From: a virus
Length of the DNA: 23,117 bases
IMG/VR virus record: IMGVR_UViG_3300007512_000212
Location: 1 to 23,117 of that record
Direction: 5' to 3' (one strand)
Of the stretch, positions 17,001 through 23,117 are shown one piece after another. Position numbers and translations under genes: made by a program. The notes beneath the pieces were generated by a model that was not told where the DNA came from, did no database searches, and saw nothing but the letters and a program-made list of their open reading frames with translations. Positions within the stretch are counted from its first letter, which is position 1. Each line of letters begins with the position of its first letter.

Positions 17001-17510
17001 GATGACCATCGACGGGTTGATGCGGAAGTAGCCCACGTCCCCGCCGCCAGGCTGCGAGCTGGCGTAGAAGTGGTAGCCGACGACGGTCGCGTTGTCTTCG
17101 AGGCCCTCGACGGTGACCTTCACCGTGTCGTTGAACCGCTCCAGGTAGATGCCGGTCGGGGCCTCCGCCAGGTCGCCGATGTCCGCTTCGAGGGACAGGT
17201 GGGCGTTGACCACCGCCTCCTGCGTCGCCGAGCCGTTCGAGAGGATGGCCTTGACGCGGATGTCGTTGCTGCCGGGGAGGAGCTGAAGCCCGTCCGGGTA
17301 CGCCGAGGGGTTGGGCACCGTGAAGCTGGTGCCCTCGAAGGTGATCAGGTCCGGGTCGCTCGTGTACGTCCCGCCCCGGACGGACACCTGCATGTCCACC
17401 GTGTCGGCGGGCATCATCCCGGTGAGGAACTGCTGCGGAACCGTCGTGGACAGGATGTAGCTCTGCCGCAGGACGCCGTCAGGCCCCTGGAACTCGGGGA
17501 AGTTCGCCAT
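14019..17510 (-). CDS. Baseplate_J/gp47-like baseplate wedge protein, oversized (1163 aa)
   Basis: The family core lies at about residues 430-620: GGGATFRTTST, then GRAFVQADAAGSAGNVAAG, TNESPTFGGTDRESNRDI and GYVDNATNTPGVSEVSVID. This GS.GNV..G followed by VTN...GG.D.ES pattern is typical of Mu gp47, P2 gpJ and T4 gp6-type wedge proteins, which form the ring that opens on contraction. Those proteins are about 300-660 residues; this one is 1,163. The N-terminal 430 residues include an Ig-like start and a fibronectin-like stretch (TGIYLERFNDTVKV, VVGYHFYASSQPGGG). The C-terminal half is beta-rich with a helical wedge-like end. I chose ATG 17510 because GGGAGG lies six bases upstream and it gives TGATG coupling to the gp25-like gene; GTG at 17513 is too close to the ribosome site. 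The stop overlaps the next start. Confidence 0.88.
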   Translation of the reverse strand: MANFPEFQGPDGVLRQSYILSTTVPQQFLTGMMPADTVDMQVSVRGGTYTSDPDLITFEGTSFTVPNPSAYPDGLQLLPGSNDIRVKAILSNGSATQEAVVNAHLSLEADIGDLAEAPTGIYLERFNDTVKVTVEGLEDNATVVGYHFYASSQPGGGDVGYFRINPSMVISGEVVEAADDLATLSVDAPIVLDSEGNHAADPLYFRMRGSQEDVDDAELGVSFDELLEVPETTNKLRVSTSIQTIRETRRYTFEHDRQATLESLHPALPHSELSTVPDTDPLYYACTAVHLIDGVEFESFFSPEVVGAPLRITPAVGSFPQVSRQQMVQSAVLSIYRSQPQVRVDPGSALRDTFLDPFTTEADRIRFIIDFLHNAQSFATLLLIDDPSLSGESVAVSQSAYKTALREAFHLTTDDQVQTIIDNAFDKLASNYGVIRDGGKRARGEVTFFVSEQPTTSITKSIGTLVSGGGATFRTTSTALITTSGAGRNFDPSTGRFFGRAFVQADAAGSAGNVAAGQLTVITNNTLEVQVTNESPTFGGTDRESNRDIALRAMRVLAAVDSGTLQGYVDNATNTPGVSEVSVIDSGHPLMMRDRADDGTHRGGKVDIYLRGEFEAKVTDHFAFAFETRERQQFEPVGATSDLRFRAVDPALSAENPLIEMLNLPDIDLVFENVTQSYEFDLTDVQVIAYNEIQLSATYNDPLRPALTDEFRGSYRYRTSDKFVLTRQPVIEVTDFEGEQTGALVEGVWDLFRASDPLELGRSSLAGAYVQVTEPLDDGSTVPSSTPIGVPGEEHSMLDGIEYLNNLGAIYLTVRIWNTERTIEYNGPLSTDPQRDYTFIFGDETTPLGIQLTDASRIEEGQEVLIDYSHDENFTVSYTSNAVVSVVQANIDGDSHITADAIAKWAVEVPVDLTATIVLQPNNESDVVDGRVRTALARLFGTFTLGRAVRQSDVIRAIDEVLGVEYVVTPLTKMVRGDSAQVVREIISTDTDSDFEHITDWSSPTVNVYLLKNALDSATINAGGESKEFRGVFEDEVRLIHHEVAPNINGFPIRGSVGGAFIIGDDGLVIPGLSDDATIEANFVLPSNPDEKAADILRIRKLLTANRVLVSYLPGGDIEDNPKLHDYTVTYVVTGDEGVKNIDPGPIEYLVIGELNFVYDEVT

Positions 17511-18685
17511 CACTGGCCTCCCGTCAGCAGGTTGCGGTCATTCTTGAAGGTGCTCCACACCTGCTCGGTCCCGAGTCCTGCTGCCTGCGTTCCCAACATC
17601 AGCCCGTTGCTCCCCATCAGGGCGACCACCTCGGGCACCGTGAAGACGATGTTCAACTGGATGGGCTGGCCCGAGGCGTTCTGCACGACCAGCTCGATGA
17701 GGAAGGTCGTGGGGTCCTGGGCGTGCCGCTTCACGTCCACCTGGAGCACGGCGTACAGCCGCTCCTTGAACGTCACCTGCTGGTACTTCGCCTGGTTCGT
17801 CTGGAGGGCCTGCATCTGGCTCAGGGCCTTGCGCACGTCCTCCACCAGCACCGACGACACCCCCGACAACGCCTTCGTGCCGATGCGCTCGCGGATGGTC
17901 GTCCCGTACCAGGGGTAGAAGGGGTTGGAGCCCCGGTCGGTCAGCAGGATCTTCAGGGCCGCCTGGTACAGGAGATCCTCGTTCTGGATGAGGATCATGT
18001 TGCCGCCCGCGTCGAACCGGAAGTCGTTCTCGACGAAGGTGGCCTGGCACCGCAAGCACCGCTGCACGGGCACCGAGTAGGTGACCTTGAGCATCGGGTT
18101 GGTCTTGATCTGCTTGCGGAACCTCGGGAAGCGGTTCGAGATCGTGTCCTCGCGCAGGTAGAGGTCCCAGCCGGGGTAGACCTCTCTGCCGAAGGCCACC
18201 CGCTGACGGGCAGAGACGCCGTCCTGGCCGAACCCCAGGGCTCCTGCGACCGTCCCATCCACCCGCACGAAGGCCGAGGGACCGACCCGCTCCGGGTCCA
18301 CGAACACCAGGTAGCCGTTGTCGTTGCGGGCCTCGACGTGGGTCCAGCCCGCCGTCTCGATGCGGCGCACCACCTGGTCCGTCGTCAGCCGGATGGTCCC
18401 GACCGCCCCGAAGCTCAGGGTCGCCGTCCCCGCCGTCGTCGTGACGGTGAGGGTGTCCTCGTTCTCGATGATGTCGAAGGGGCCGGAGACGGAGCTGGAG
18501 AGGATGGCCGCCGAGAACACCCCGCCACGCGGGATGAAGAAGGAGTTGTTGACGAGGACGCGAACCTGGCCCGCAGCCGCCACAGGCTGCCGCACGTCGA
18601 GCGACCGCCGGTCGTCCCCAAGGGCAACGACCTCCTCCACCGTCAGGTGGGGACAGGGCCACGCGAGCTGGAACTCCAGGGACAT
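17510..18685 (-). CDS. gp25/gpW-like baseplate wedge protein with long N-terminal extension (391 aa)
   Basis: The C-terminal part, about residues 233-375, has the pattern of T4 gp25/P2 gpW-type wedge proteins: a helix entering LLTDRGSNPFYPWYGT, then RERIG, a long helix around VEDVRKALSQMQALQTN, and two strands ending LIELVVQN and LNIVF. In such families this part joins the wedge to the sheath and inner baseplate. T4 gp25 is about 130 residues, so some 230 residues here are extra. The extension holds a beta module (about 75-155: TLTVTTTAGTATLSFG to VAGALGFG) resembling hook-IN-type modules, and a single CxxC (CLRC, 209-212) before a VENDFRFD segment. AAGGAGAA precedes the ATG at 18685. The stop overlaps the next ATG (TGATG), which couples it to the J-like gene, as in many contractile tails. 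Confidence 0.85.
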   Translation of the reverse strand: MSLEFQLAWPCPHLTVEEVVALGDDRRSLDVRQPVAAAGQVRVLVNNSFFIPRGGVFSAAILSSSVSGPFDIIENEDTLTVTTTAGTATLSFGAVGTIRLTTDQVVRRIETAGWTHVEARNDNGYLVFVDPERVGPSAFVRVDGTVAGALGFGQDGVSARQRVAFGREVYPGWDLYLREDTISNRFPRFRKQIKTNPMLKVTYSVPVQRCLRCQATFVENDFRFDAGGNMILIQNEDLLYQAALKILLTDRGSNPFYPWYGTTIRERIGTKALSGVSSVLVEDVRKALSQMQALQTNQAKYQQVTFKERLYAVLQVDVKRHAQDPTTFLIELVVQNASGQPIQLNIVFTVPEVVALMGSNGLMLGTQAAGLGTEQVWSTFKNDRNLLTGGQ

Positions 18686-18731
18686 GCTTCTCCTTGTTCC
18701 TCACCCTTGGCGGGGTATAGGCCCGCCACCG
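18686..18731 (-). promoter_or_regulatory. Intergenic gap with GCCTATAC motif and hairpin, before the gp25-like gene
   Basis: This 46-base gap separates the 298-residue gene from the gp25-like gene. On the minus strand it reads GGCGGG, CCTATAC, CCCGCC: a perfect 6-bp stem (18709-18714 with 18722-18727) with a 7-base loop holding the motif. No T-run follows, so an ordinary terminator is not supported. The motif ends 29 bases before the start codon, and GGGTGAGG and the ribosome site AAGGAGAA follow. It may be a promoter -10 element, an RNA-processing hairpin or an operator. Only the recurrence of the motif at other gaps supports function. Confidence 0.4.
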
Positions 18732-19628
18732 TCACCGCATCAGGCCGATCCCGTCCTCGGGCACGTCCTCGACGGCGAAGTACACCAGGCCCAGCGTCGG
18801 GCTCGGCTTCGTCCCCGTGGGGAATCCGCCCTCCGTCTCGTACAGCAGGGCGTACAGGTCGGCGACGAGCACCTGCGCCAGGCGACGGGGGTCGAACTTC
18901 GCGTCGTCCAGGTCAGGCATCTCCACCAGGAGGCCGCCGAACGCCTCCATGAGCGTCTCCTCCCGTTCGAGGCGAAGCTGCTCCCAACAGTCGGAGAGCT
19001 TGATGATCTGCCACTCCTTGTCCTGCAACCGGGCCTTGATCTCCTTGTTCGCCCACTTCCGCGACTCGTGGACCACCCGGACGACCGTGTTGCTGTCCCA
19101 CGCCCCCCGGTCGAGCCGCCCACCCATCCGGCCGGGCATGTAGCGGTGCGAGGTGATGAACCCGCCCCGGTAGCCCTCGAAGCCCGACATCTTCGGCTGG
19201 TCGCTGCCGTCCTCCGGGCCTTCGGGGAGCGGGTCGTTGTAGGCCGCCGACTGAGCCGCCGGGGCACCGCCGGAGGGGTACTCCTGGTTGACCGCGACGC
19301 TGCCGTCCTCCTGCGGGTTCATCTCCGTCGTGTCGGGGTGCAAGAACCCCGCGATGTTCAGCGGGTTGCCGCCGGTCGCGATGTACGCCTGCACCAGGCG
19401 GCACAGGCTCGTGTTGTCCTCGATGAAGAAGCCCGTGATCTGCTCGGTCGCCTTGGTGCTCTCCCCCTCCTTGACCTTGCGGTACTTCATCTGGACGAAG
19501 CCGATGCGCCGCATCTCCGCCGAGAGGGTGGCGATGCGGGCCACGACATCCCGCCGCTCCCGCAGGAGCCACTGAGAGCACGCCCGGAAGTAGCCCGCCG
19601 GGAACGAGGCCATCCTGCTGAACGACAT
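18732..19628 (-). CDS. Putative baseplate-region protein (298 aa), unknown family
   Basis: The gene follows the 994-residue gene after 10 bases, with AGGAGG well placed before the ATG at 19628 and partly made of the upstream stop. The N-terminal third is basic and helical; residues about 115-155 are a Pro/Gly/Asp/Ser-rich linker (YPSGGAPAAQ, LPEGPEDGSDQPKMSG). The C-terminal half is mixed helix and strand, ending in a compact hydrophobic region (LAQVLVADLYALLYETEGG). There are no transmembrane or signal sequences and no catalytic motif that I recognise. It sits immediately before the gp25-like wedge gene, so a minor baseplate or assembly role is the best inference. It ends just before a gap with a hairpin, the first break in an otherwise coupled run. 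Confidence 0.8.
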   Translation of the reverse strand: MSFSRMASFPAGYFRACSQWLLRERRDVVARIATLSAEMRRIGFVQMKYRKVKEGESTKATEQITGFFIEDNTSLCRLVQAYIATGGNPLNIAGFLHPDTTEMNPQEDGSVAVNQEYPSGGAPAAQSAAYNDPLPEGPEDGSDQPKMSGFEGYRGGFITSHRYMPGRMGGRLDRGAWDSNTVVRVVHESRKWANKEIKARLQDKEWQIIKLSDCWEQLRLEREETLMEAFGGLLVEMPDLDDAKFDPRRLAQVLVADLYALLYETEGGFPTGTKPSPTLGLVYFAVEDVPEDGIGLMR

Positions 19629-19638
19629 CGCAGACCTC

Positions 19639-22623
19639 CTACAGCACGTCCGGCTCGTCGGTGGGTGGCGGGCCGGGCTCCGGTGGCACGTCCTCCGTGC
19701 CGATGGCGTCCGGGGCTCCCTCGATGGCCGTGGTGGCGGTCGGGTCCGGCTCCTCCCCGGCCGCGAGGGCGATGAGGTCGAAGATGAAGCCCGGAGCCAG
19801 GGGGACGACGACGGCGACGCCCCCGCCGTAGGACCGGGGGCTGTCGAAGGGCTTGTTCTCCGCCGTCACCATGTCGGACATCAGGCCGTCCGTGCCGTCC
19901 GACAGGAGCATCAGGCCGCTGAACTGCGGCAGGGCGAACGAGAAGGACAGGAAGGACTGGATCATCGAGTTGATGCGGCGGATGAGCTGCTGAAGCTCGA
20001 CGATCTGCGCCTGCACGAACTCGATGTACTTCACGATGGCGTCCGCCATCGACTGCACCGCCGACGCCAGCGACTTGACCCAGTTCTCCAGGGCGCTCAG
20101 AAACTCCTCCAGCTCGGGGAAGGCGTCGAACAGCCGGATGGCGATCCACTCGCCGTCCTGGGGCGAGCGGGAGAACGCCGCCGTCGCGATGCGGAGGGCG
20201 ATGGCCGCCTCCTGGTAGAGCACCCCGTCCTCGTAGGCCCGGATGAGGCCCCGCATGTTGAGCACGCCAGGCCACTCGGCAGCGAACACCGTGGTCTTCG
20301 TGAACCGGACGAGCTGGCTGGCCCCGAGGCAGAACACCGGGGTCATGTCGCCGGAGCTGGTCACGCGCTTCGAGGCCGCCATCGCCGTCAGGTAGACCTG
20401 CCACTCCTGCGGGATGAGCAGCTTCCCCTCGCTGTCGGTGAACTGCTCGTAGATGCGCCGGAGGGCACCCGAGGCACCCGACGTGAGGGTCTTGACCTTC
20501 TTCGGGTCCTCCTCGACGAAGGTGAACTCCAGGCGGCCCCCGTCCCACATGGCGAACTCGTCCTCCCGCAGCCGGAAGGCTCGGCCCGCAGGCAGGTCCG
20601 GGGTGACGTAGAACAGCTCGTCCGCCTCCTTGGCGGCGATGCCCATCGACATGATGTTCGGGCAGATGCCGAACTCGGCCATGCCCGCCACCGGGAGCTT
20701 GCTGTCCAGGGACTCGATGAGCGCCTTGTCGCCGTACCCGTCGCCGAGCTTGTTGGCGGCCTCCTTGTACGCCTGCCCCCCGTCGTCACCGACTGGCTCG
20801 GCGGCGATGAGCTGCGGCCAGGTCACCGTGCGCAAGTTGCCGGTGGCCTGCACCACCGCAGCCTCAGGCCCCGGCATCGGGCCGGTCTGCTCGTAGATGT
20901 CCAAGGCCATCTGCCGGATCTTCGTGGCGAGAGCAGCCCGCCACTTCTGCGGCGACTGGCCGGGCTTCGCCAGCACGTCCAGGTTCGGGAACATCTGGCG
21001 CAGCAGCGCACGCGAGTCTTCGAGGCCGGTGTCGAGCAGGGCGAACTGCTCGCCCGCCCACTTGCCGTCGCGGAAGCCCTGTGCCACCTCCTCCGGCTTC
21101 GGTCCCGTGATCTCCTCCAGCAGCGGGAGGTCGGCCCGGCTCAGGACCAGGAGCAAGAGAGCCGTCTCAACGGCCTTCAGGTACTCCGCCGTGTTCGCCC
21201 CGACCAGGGTCATCTTCCGGGGAGCGGAGGGCGAGCTGACGGGGCCGTCGCCCGACCGCAGGTTGATGTAGAAGGGCTGCCCGGACTTCGCGGCGTTCGT
21301 CCCGATCTCGCTGGACTTGAGATCCCACTGCGGGACCTTCGTGCCCTCGGCGATCTCCTTGCCCACCGACCAGACCCGGACGTAGTAGTTCGCCGCCGGG
21401 CCGTCGTCGATGAGCTTCATCGTGTTGTCGCTCTGGCGCTCCCACCGTGCCGCTCGGGGCATGTCGTCGATGTTGAGCACCATGCTGTACTCGCCCGCGA
21501 ACCACTGCGCGAGAGCGACGCCCGACTTCATCAGGAAGGTGCGCTGGAGGTAGAACTGGTCGCCCTTGCCGTCCCCCGGCTCGCCGAGGACCGACGCCTC
21601 GCCGAGGTCTTCGAGGGGGATGATCTCGTTGCTGGCCGGGTCGAGCATCCCGAACACCTGGCAGACGCCGTCCTTCGGGGCTGCCGTGGTCGAGCTGATG
21701 CCCTTGTTGTACTCGAAGGGCGAGCCCTTGAACGAGAGCATCTCCGCCCCGCCGTGGAGCGTGATGGGCTGCCCGTTCATGTCGAGCACGCTGCCGTACT
21801 CGCGGGGCTGCACCAGCTTGTCCGCGTCGCCGTCAGCGGGCTTCTTGTCGGTGTTCGCCCGAGGCCGGGCGTACCGGAGCTTGATGCCCTCCTGCAACGT
21901 CGAGACCGTCACCAGGTAGCCCGAGGGGCCGAGCACCGGGAACGGGTTGAGCGGGTGCTTGTTCGAGGCCGGGCGGGCGATCCAGGTGACCCGAGCGTTC
22001 TGCGGAGGAGAGCCGTCGAAGGAGCCGAGAGCGTCCCCGAGGCTGCTGAAGTTGAACTCCGGGCCGATGCCCACGGCGTCCGGGCCGTAGAGCACGTTCT
22101 GGATGAGCGGGATGGGCATCCGACTCGTGTCGGGGAAGAAGCTCAGCCCGAACATCTTGATGATCGTGATGATGAAGTTGATGAGCCGCTCGATGTCGGA
22201 GGGGTCCACCGACACGTAGCCGAAGAAGCCCACCACCTTCGTCTTGCTGGACACGTCCGGGCGAGTCGGGTCGGTCCGGTCGGACAGCCGGGCGATCATC
22301 CGACGCTCGAAGGCGGAGAACCCCCCTCGAAGGTCTTCAGGAGGCCACCCGAGCAAGGCCCAATCCCCGGTGATGTAGAGCCCGATCTGCCGGAGGTCGC
22401 GAAGAATCGCGACGATCTCGTCGATGATCAGCTCGATGAGCGTGACCAGGGGGTCGAGGAAGCTGCGGATGAACGCCTTGACGAACTCCAACGCGACGTT
22501 GGCGATCTCCAGGTAGCTGATCAGCAGCTCCGCGAAGTTGTTGATGGCGTCCCGAACCGTGGCGAGCTGGTCGGGGACGGTGAAGGTGATGGTCCCCCAC
22601 TGGCCTGTTGCGTCGTCGGCCAT
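19639..22623 (-). CDS. Large baseplate/tail-associated structural protein (994 aa), unknown family
   Basis: The start at 22623 overlaps the preceding stop (TGATG) and has GGGAGG six bases upstream. Residues 21-80 are a run of hydrophobic, amphipathic helices; about 150-180 is another strongly hydrophobic stretch (DIERLINFIITIIKMFGLSF). Residues about 854-900 again form long helices. Between them, GYLVTVSTLQEGIKLRYA (near 233-250) and NYYVRVWSVGKEI (near 412-424) look like two halves of a fibronectin-III-like fold with a large insertion. The last 40 residues are Pro-, Asp- and Glu-rich and probably flexible. I cannot name a family. Length, helices and position before the gp25-like wedge gene suggest a baseplate hub or tail-tip scaffold protein; a membrane-contacting role is possible but unproven. 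The stop TAG overlaps the next gene's ribosome site. Confidence 0.85.
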   Translation of the reverse strand: MADDATGQWGTITFTVPDQLATVRDAINNFAELLISYLEIANVALEFVKAFIRSFLDPLVTLIELIIDEIVAILRDLRQIGLYITGDWALLGWPPEDLRGGFSAFERRMIARLSDRTDPTRPDVSSKTKVVGFFGYVSVDPSDIERLINFIITIIKMFGLSFFPDTSRMPIPLIQNVLYGPDAVGIGPEFNFSSLGDALGSFDGSPPQNARVTWIARPASNKHPLNPFPVLGPSGYLVTVSTLQEGIKLRYARPRANTDKKPADGDADKLVQPREYGSVLDMNGQPITLHGGAEMLSFKGSPFEYNKGISSTTAAPKDGVCQVFGMLDPASNEIIPLEDLGEASVLGEPGDGKGDQFYLQRTFLMKSGVALAQWFAGEYSMVLNIDDMPRAARWERQSDNTMKLIDDGPAANYYVRVWSVGKEIAEGTKVPQWDLKSSEIGTNAAKSGQPFYINLRSGDGPVSSPSAPRKMTLVGANTAEYLKAVETALLLLVLSRADLPLLEEITGPKPEEVAQGFRDGKWAGEQFALLDTGLEDSRALLRQMFPNLDVLAKPGQSPQKWRAALATKIRQMALDIYEQTGPMPGPEAAVVQATGNLRTVTWPQLIAAEPVGDDGGQAYKEAANKLGDGYGDKALIESLDSKLPVAGMAEFGICPNIMSMGIAAKEADELFYVTPDLPAGRAFRLREDEFAMWDGGRLEFTFVEEDPKKVKTLTSGASGALRRIYEQFTDSEGKLLIPQEWQVYLTAMAASKRVTSSGDMTPVFCLGASQLVRFTKTTVFAAEWPGVLNMRGLIRAYEDGVLYQEAAIALRIATAAFSRSPQDGEWIAIRLFDAFPELEEFLSALENWVKSLASAVQSMADAIVKYIEFVQAQIVELQQLIRRINSMIQSFLSFSFALPQFSGLMLLSDGTDGLMSDMVTAENKPFDSPRSYGGGVAVVVPLAPGFIFDLIALAAGEEPDPTATTAIEGAPDAIGTEDVPPEPGPPPTDEPDVL

Positions 22624-22853
22624 CAGCTACCTCCCCCGTACTTGAGCCGGAGCAGCTTCTCCTCCAGCAGCCCCACCTCCGCCTGCTTCTCCCCCACGGC
22701 CGCTTCGAGCAGCCCCTTCATCTTCTGGAGGTCACCGGCCATCTTCAGGGCGAACCGAGGCGTCTGCGGCCCGTGGCCGCCCATTCCGGCCCACGCCTGC
22801 TCGTCGATGCCGAGGGCCTTGAGGCGCTCCTTCATCCGCTGCTCGTCGCTCAT
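22623..22853 (-). CDS. Small coiled-coil protein (76 aa), unknown function
   Basis: The ATG lies in an ATGA overlap with the upstream gene, and the TGA shares one base with the ATG of the 994-residue gene (TGATG), so it is locked between two coupled genes. The 76-residue product has a hydrophilic N-terminal half and, from about residue 38, a heptad-like Leu/Met/Val pattern (LQKMKGLLEAAVGEKQ and on to LLEEKLLRLKYGGGS) expected to form a coiled coil, ending in a short Gly tail. I do not recognise a family. Size, coiled coil and position fit a small baseplate or tail assembly factor. Dense packing and codon use make it a real gene. Confidence 0.75.
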   Translation of the reverse strand: MSDEQRMKERLKALGIDEQAWAGMGGHGPQTPRFALKMAGDLQKMKGLLEAAVGEKQAEVGLLEEKLLRLKYGGGS

Positions 22854-23117
22854 GTCGCGTCCTCCGCCGTCGCCTCAAGCAGCAGAGCCCGCTTGCGCTC
22901 TTCCAGCTTGACGGGCAGCTCGGCCTCGAAGGCCCTGATCCGGGCGAGCGTCCCGGTGAAGCGGTGCGCCCGGTAGGTCAACCAGGTGTACCGGATGGCC
23001 CGCAAGCGGTCACGGACATCGAGAATCTCGCCGAGGTGGTCGAGCAGCACCGGCCGCACCTCCGACCCTCCGGTCGTGGTGTCGTTGTAGTTAGTGTACG
23101 GCCCACCCAGCCGGGGG
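22850..23117 (-). CDS. Small protein of unknown function, probably 5'-partial
   Basis: This gene ends in TGA inside an ATGA overlap with the next gene, so the two are probably translationally coupled. A GTG at 23059 with a GGAGG seven bases upstream could start a 69-residue protein. The frame stays open to the right edge, though, and the extra codons (reading PYTNYNDTTTGGSEV before the GTG) keep the C- and G-ending third positions typical of the neighbours. I therefore prefer a gene that begins outside the window. The visible part is rich in Arg, Leu and Glu and predicted helical, with no signal peptide, membrane segment or motif I recognise. Its place just before the baseplate genes suggests a tail assembly or minor baseplate role, but that is only context. 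Confidence 0.6.
   Translation of the reverse strand, partial: PRLGGPYTNYNDTTTGGSEVRPVLLDHLGEILDVRDRLRAIRYTWLTYRAHRFTGTLARIRAFEAELPVKLEERKRALLLEATAEDAT

Noticed and set aside
17511-17513. GTG one codon upstream as start of the J-like gene
   Set aside because: It is only about three bases from the GGGAGG, while ATG 17510 has proper spacing and gives the same TGATG coupling seen elsewhere in the operon.
18048-18060. Zinc ribbon in the gp25-like protein
   Set aside because: Only one CxxC is present (CLRC); no second Cys/His pair is close enough to complete a zinc site.
18709-18727. Rho-independent terminator
   Set aside because: The stem is short and is followed by AAGGGTGAGG rather than a T-run on the transcribed strand.
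1-23117. Extracellular contractile injection system or tailocin instead of a phage
   Set aside because: gp25 and J homologues also occur there, but four successive fibre/appendage genes, some very large, and no ATPase, toxin or ECIS-type small genes favour a phage tail. The window alone cannot fully exclude a phage-derived particle.

Overview
The window is a tail and baseplate block of a tailed double-stranded DNA phage or prophage, almost certainly one with a contractile tail. All eleven genes supported here lie on the minus strand and are read from right to left. They are packed with overlaps of 1-4 bases or gaps of about 10 bases, except at three gaps of 46-62 bases. DNA is GC-rich, with G or C at most third codon positions, and nearly every gene has a clear GGAGG-type ribosome site. 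The host is therefore a GC-rich bacterium, but the sequence does not say which. The identification rests on two baseplate landmarks side by side: a T4 gp25/gpW-like wedge protein (17510-18685) and a Baseplate_J/gp47-like wedge protein (14019-17510). The protein that follows them (12607-14019) sits where gpI-type baseplate proteins sit.

Layout in transcription order: a small gene cut by the right edge (22850-23117) and a 76-residue coiled-coil protein (22623-22853); a 994-residue protein with amphipathic helices at both ends (19639-22623); an unrecognised 298-residue protein (18732-19628); the gp25-like protein with a long N-terminal extension (17510-18685); an oversized J-like wedge protein (14019-17510); a gpI-like protein (12607-14019); a 1,035-residue beta-helix appendage protein (9439-12546); a 2,115-residue mosaic tail fibre (3079-9426); a 210-residue small fibre protein (2384-3016); and a further appendage protein that runs off the left edge (1-2373, at least 791 residues).

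The logic is that of a baseplate-to-fibre operon: wedge and hub parts first, then a graded series of host-contact appendages. The appendage proteins share parts. A flagellin-hook-IN-like beta module can be recognised in several of them and in the gp25-like protein, and two carry Gly/Ser(/Ala) tandem linkers. The three longer gaps each carry a GCCTAT motif upstream of the next gene; it may be a late promoter or an RNA-processing element.

No tRNA, CRISPR array, insertion sequence, integrase, reverse transcriptase or plus-strand gene is supported. Sheath, tube, tape-measure and spike genes are not in the window and would be expected to the right. Family calls come from recognising sequence patterns; no database search was possible.
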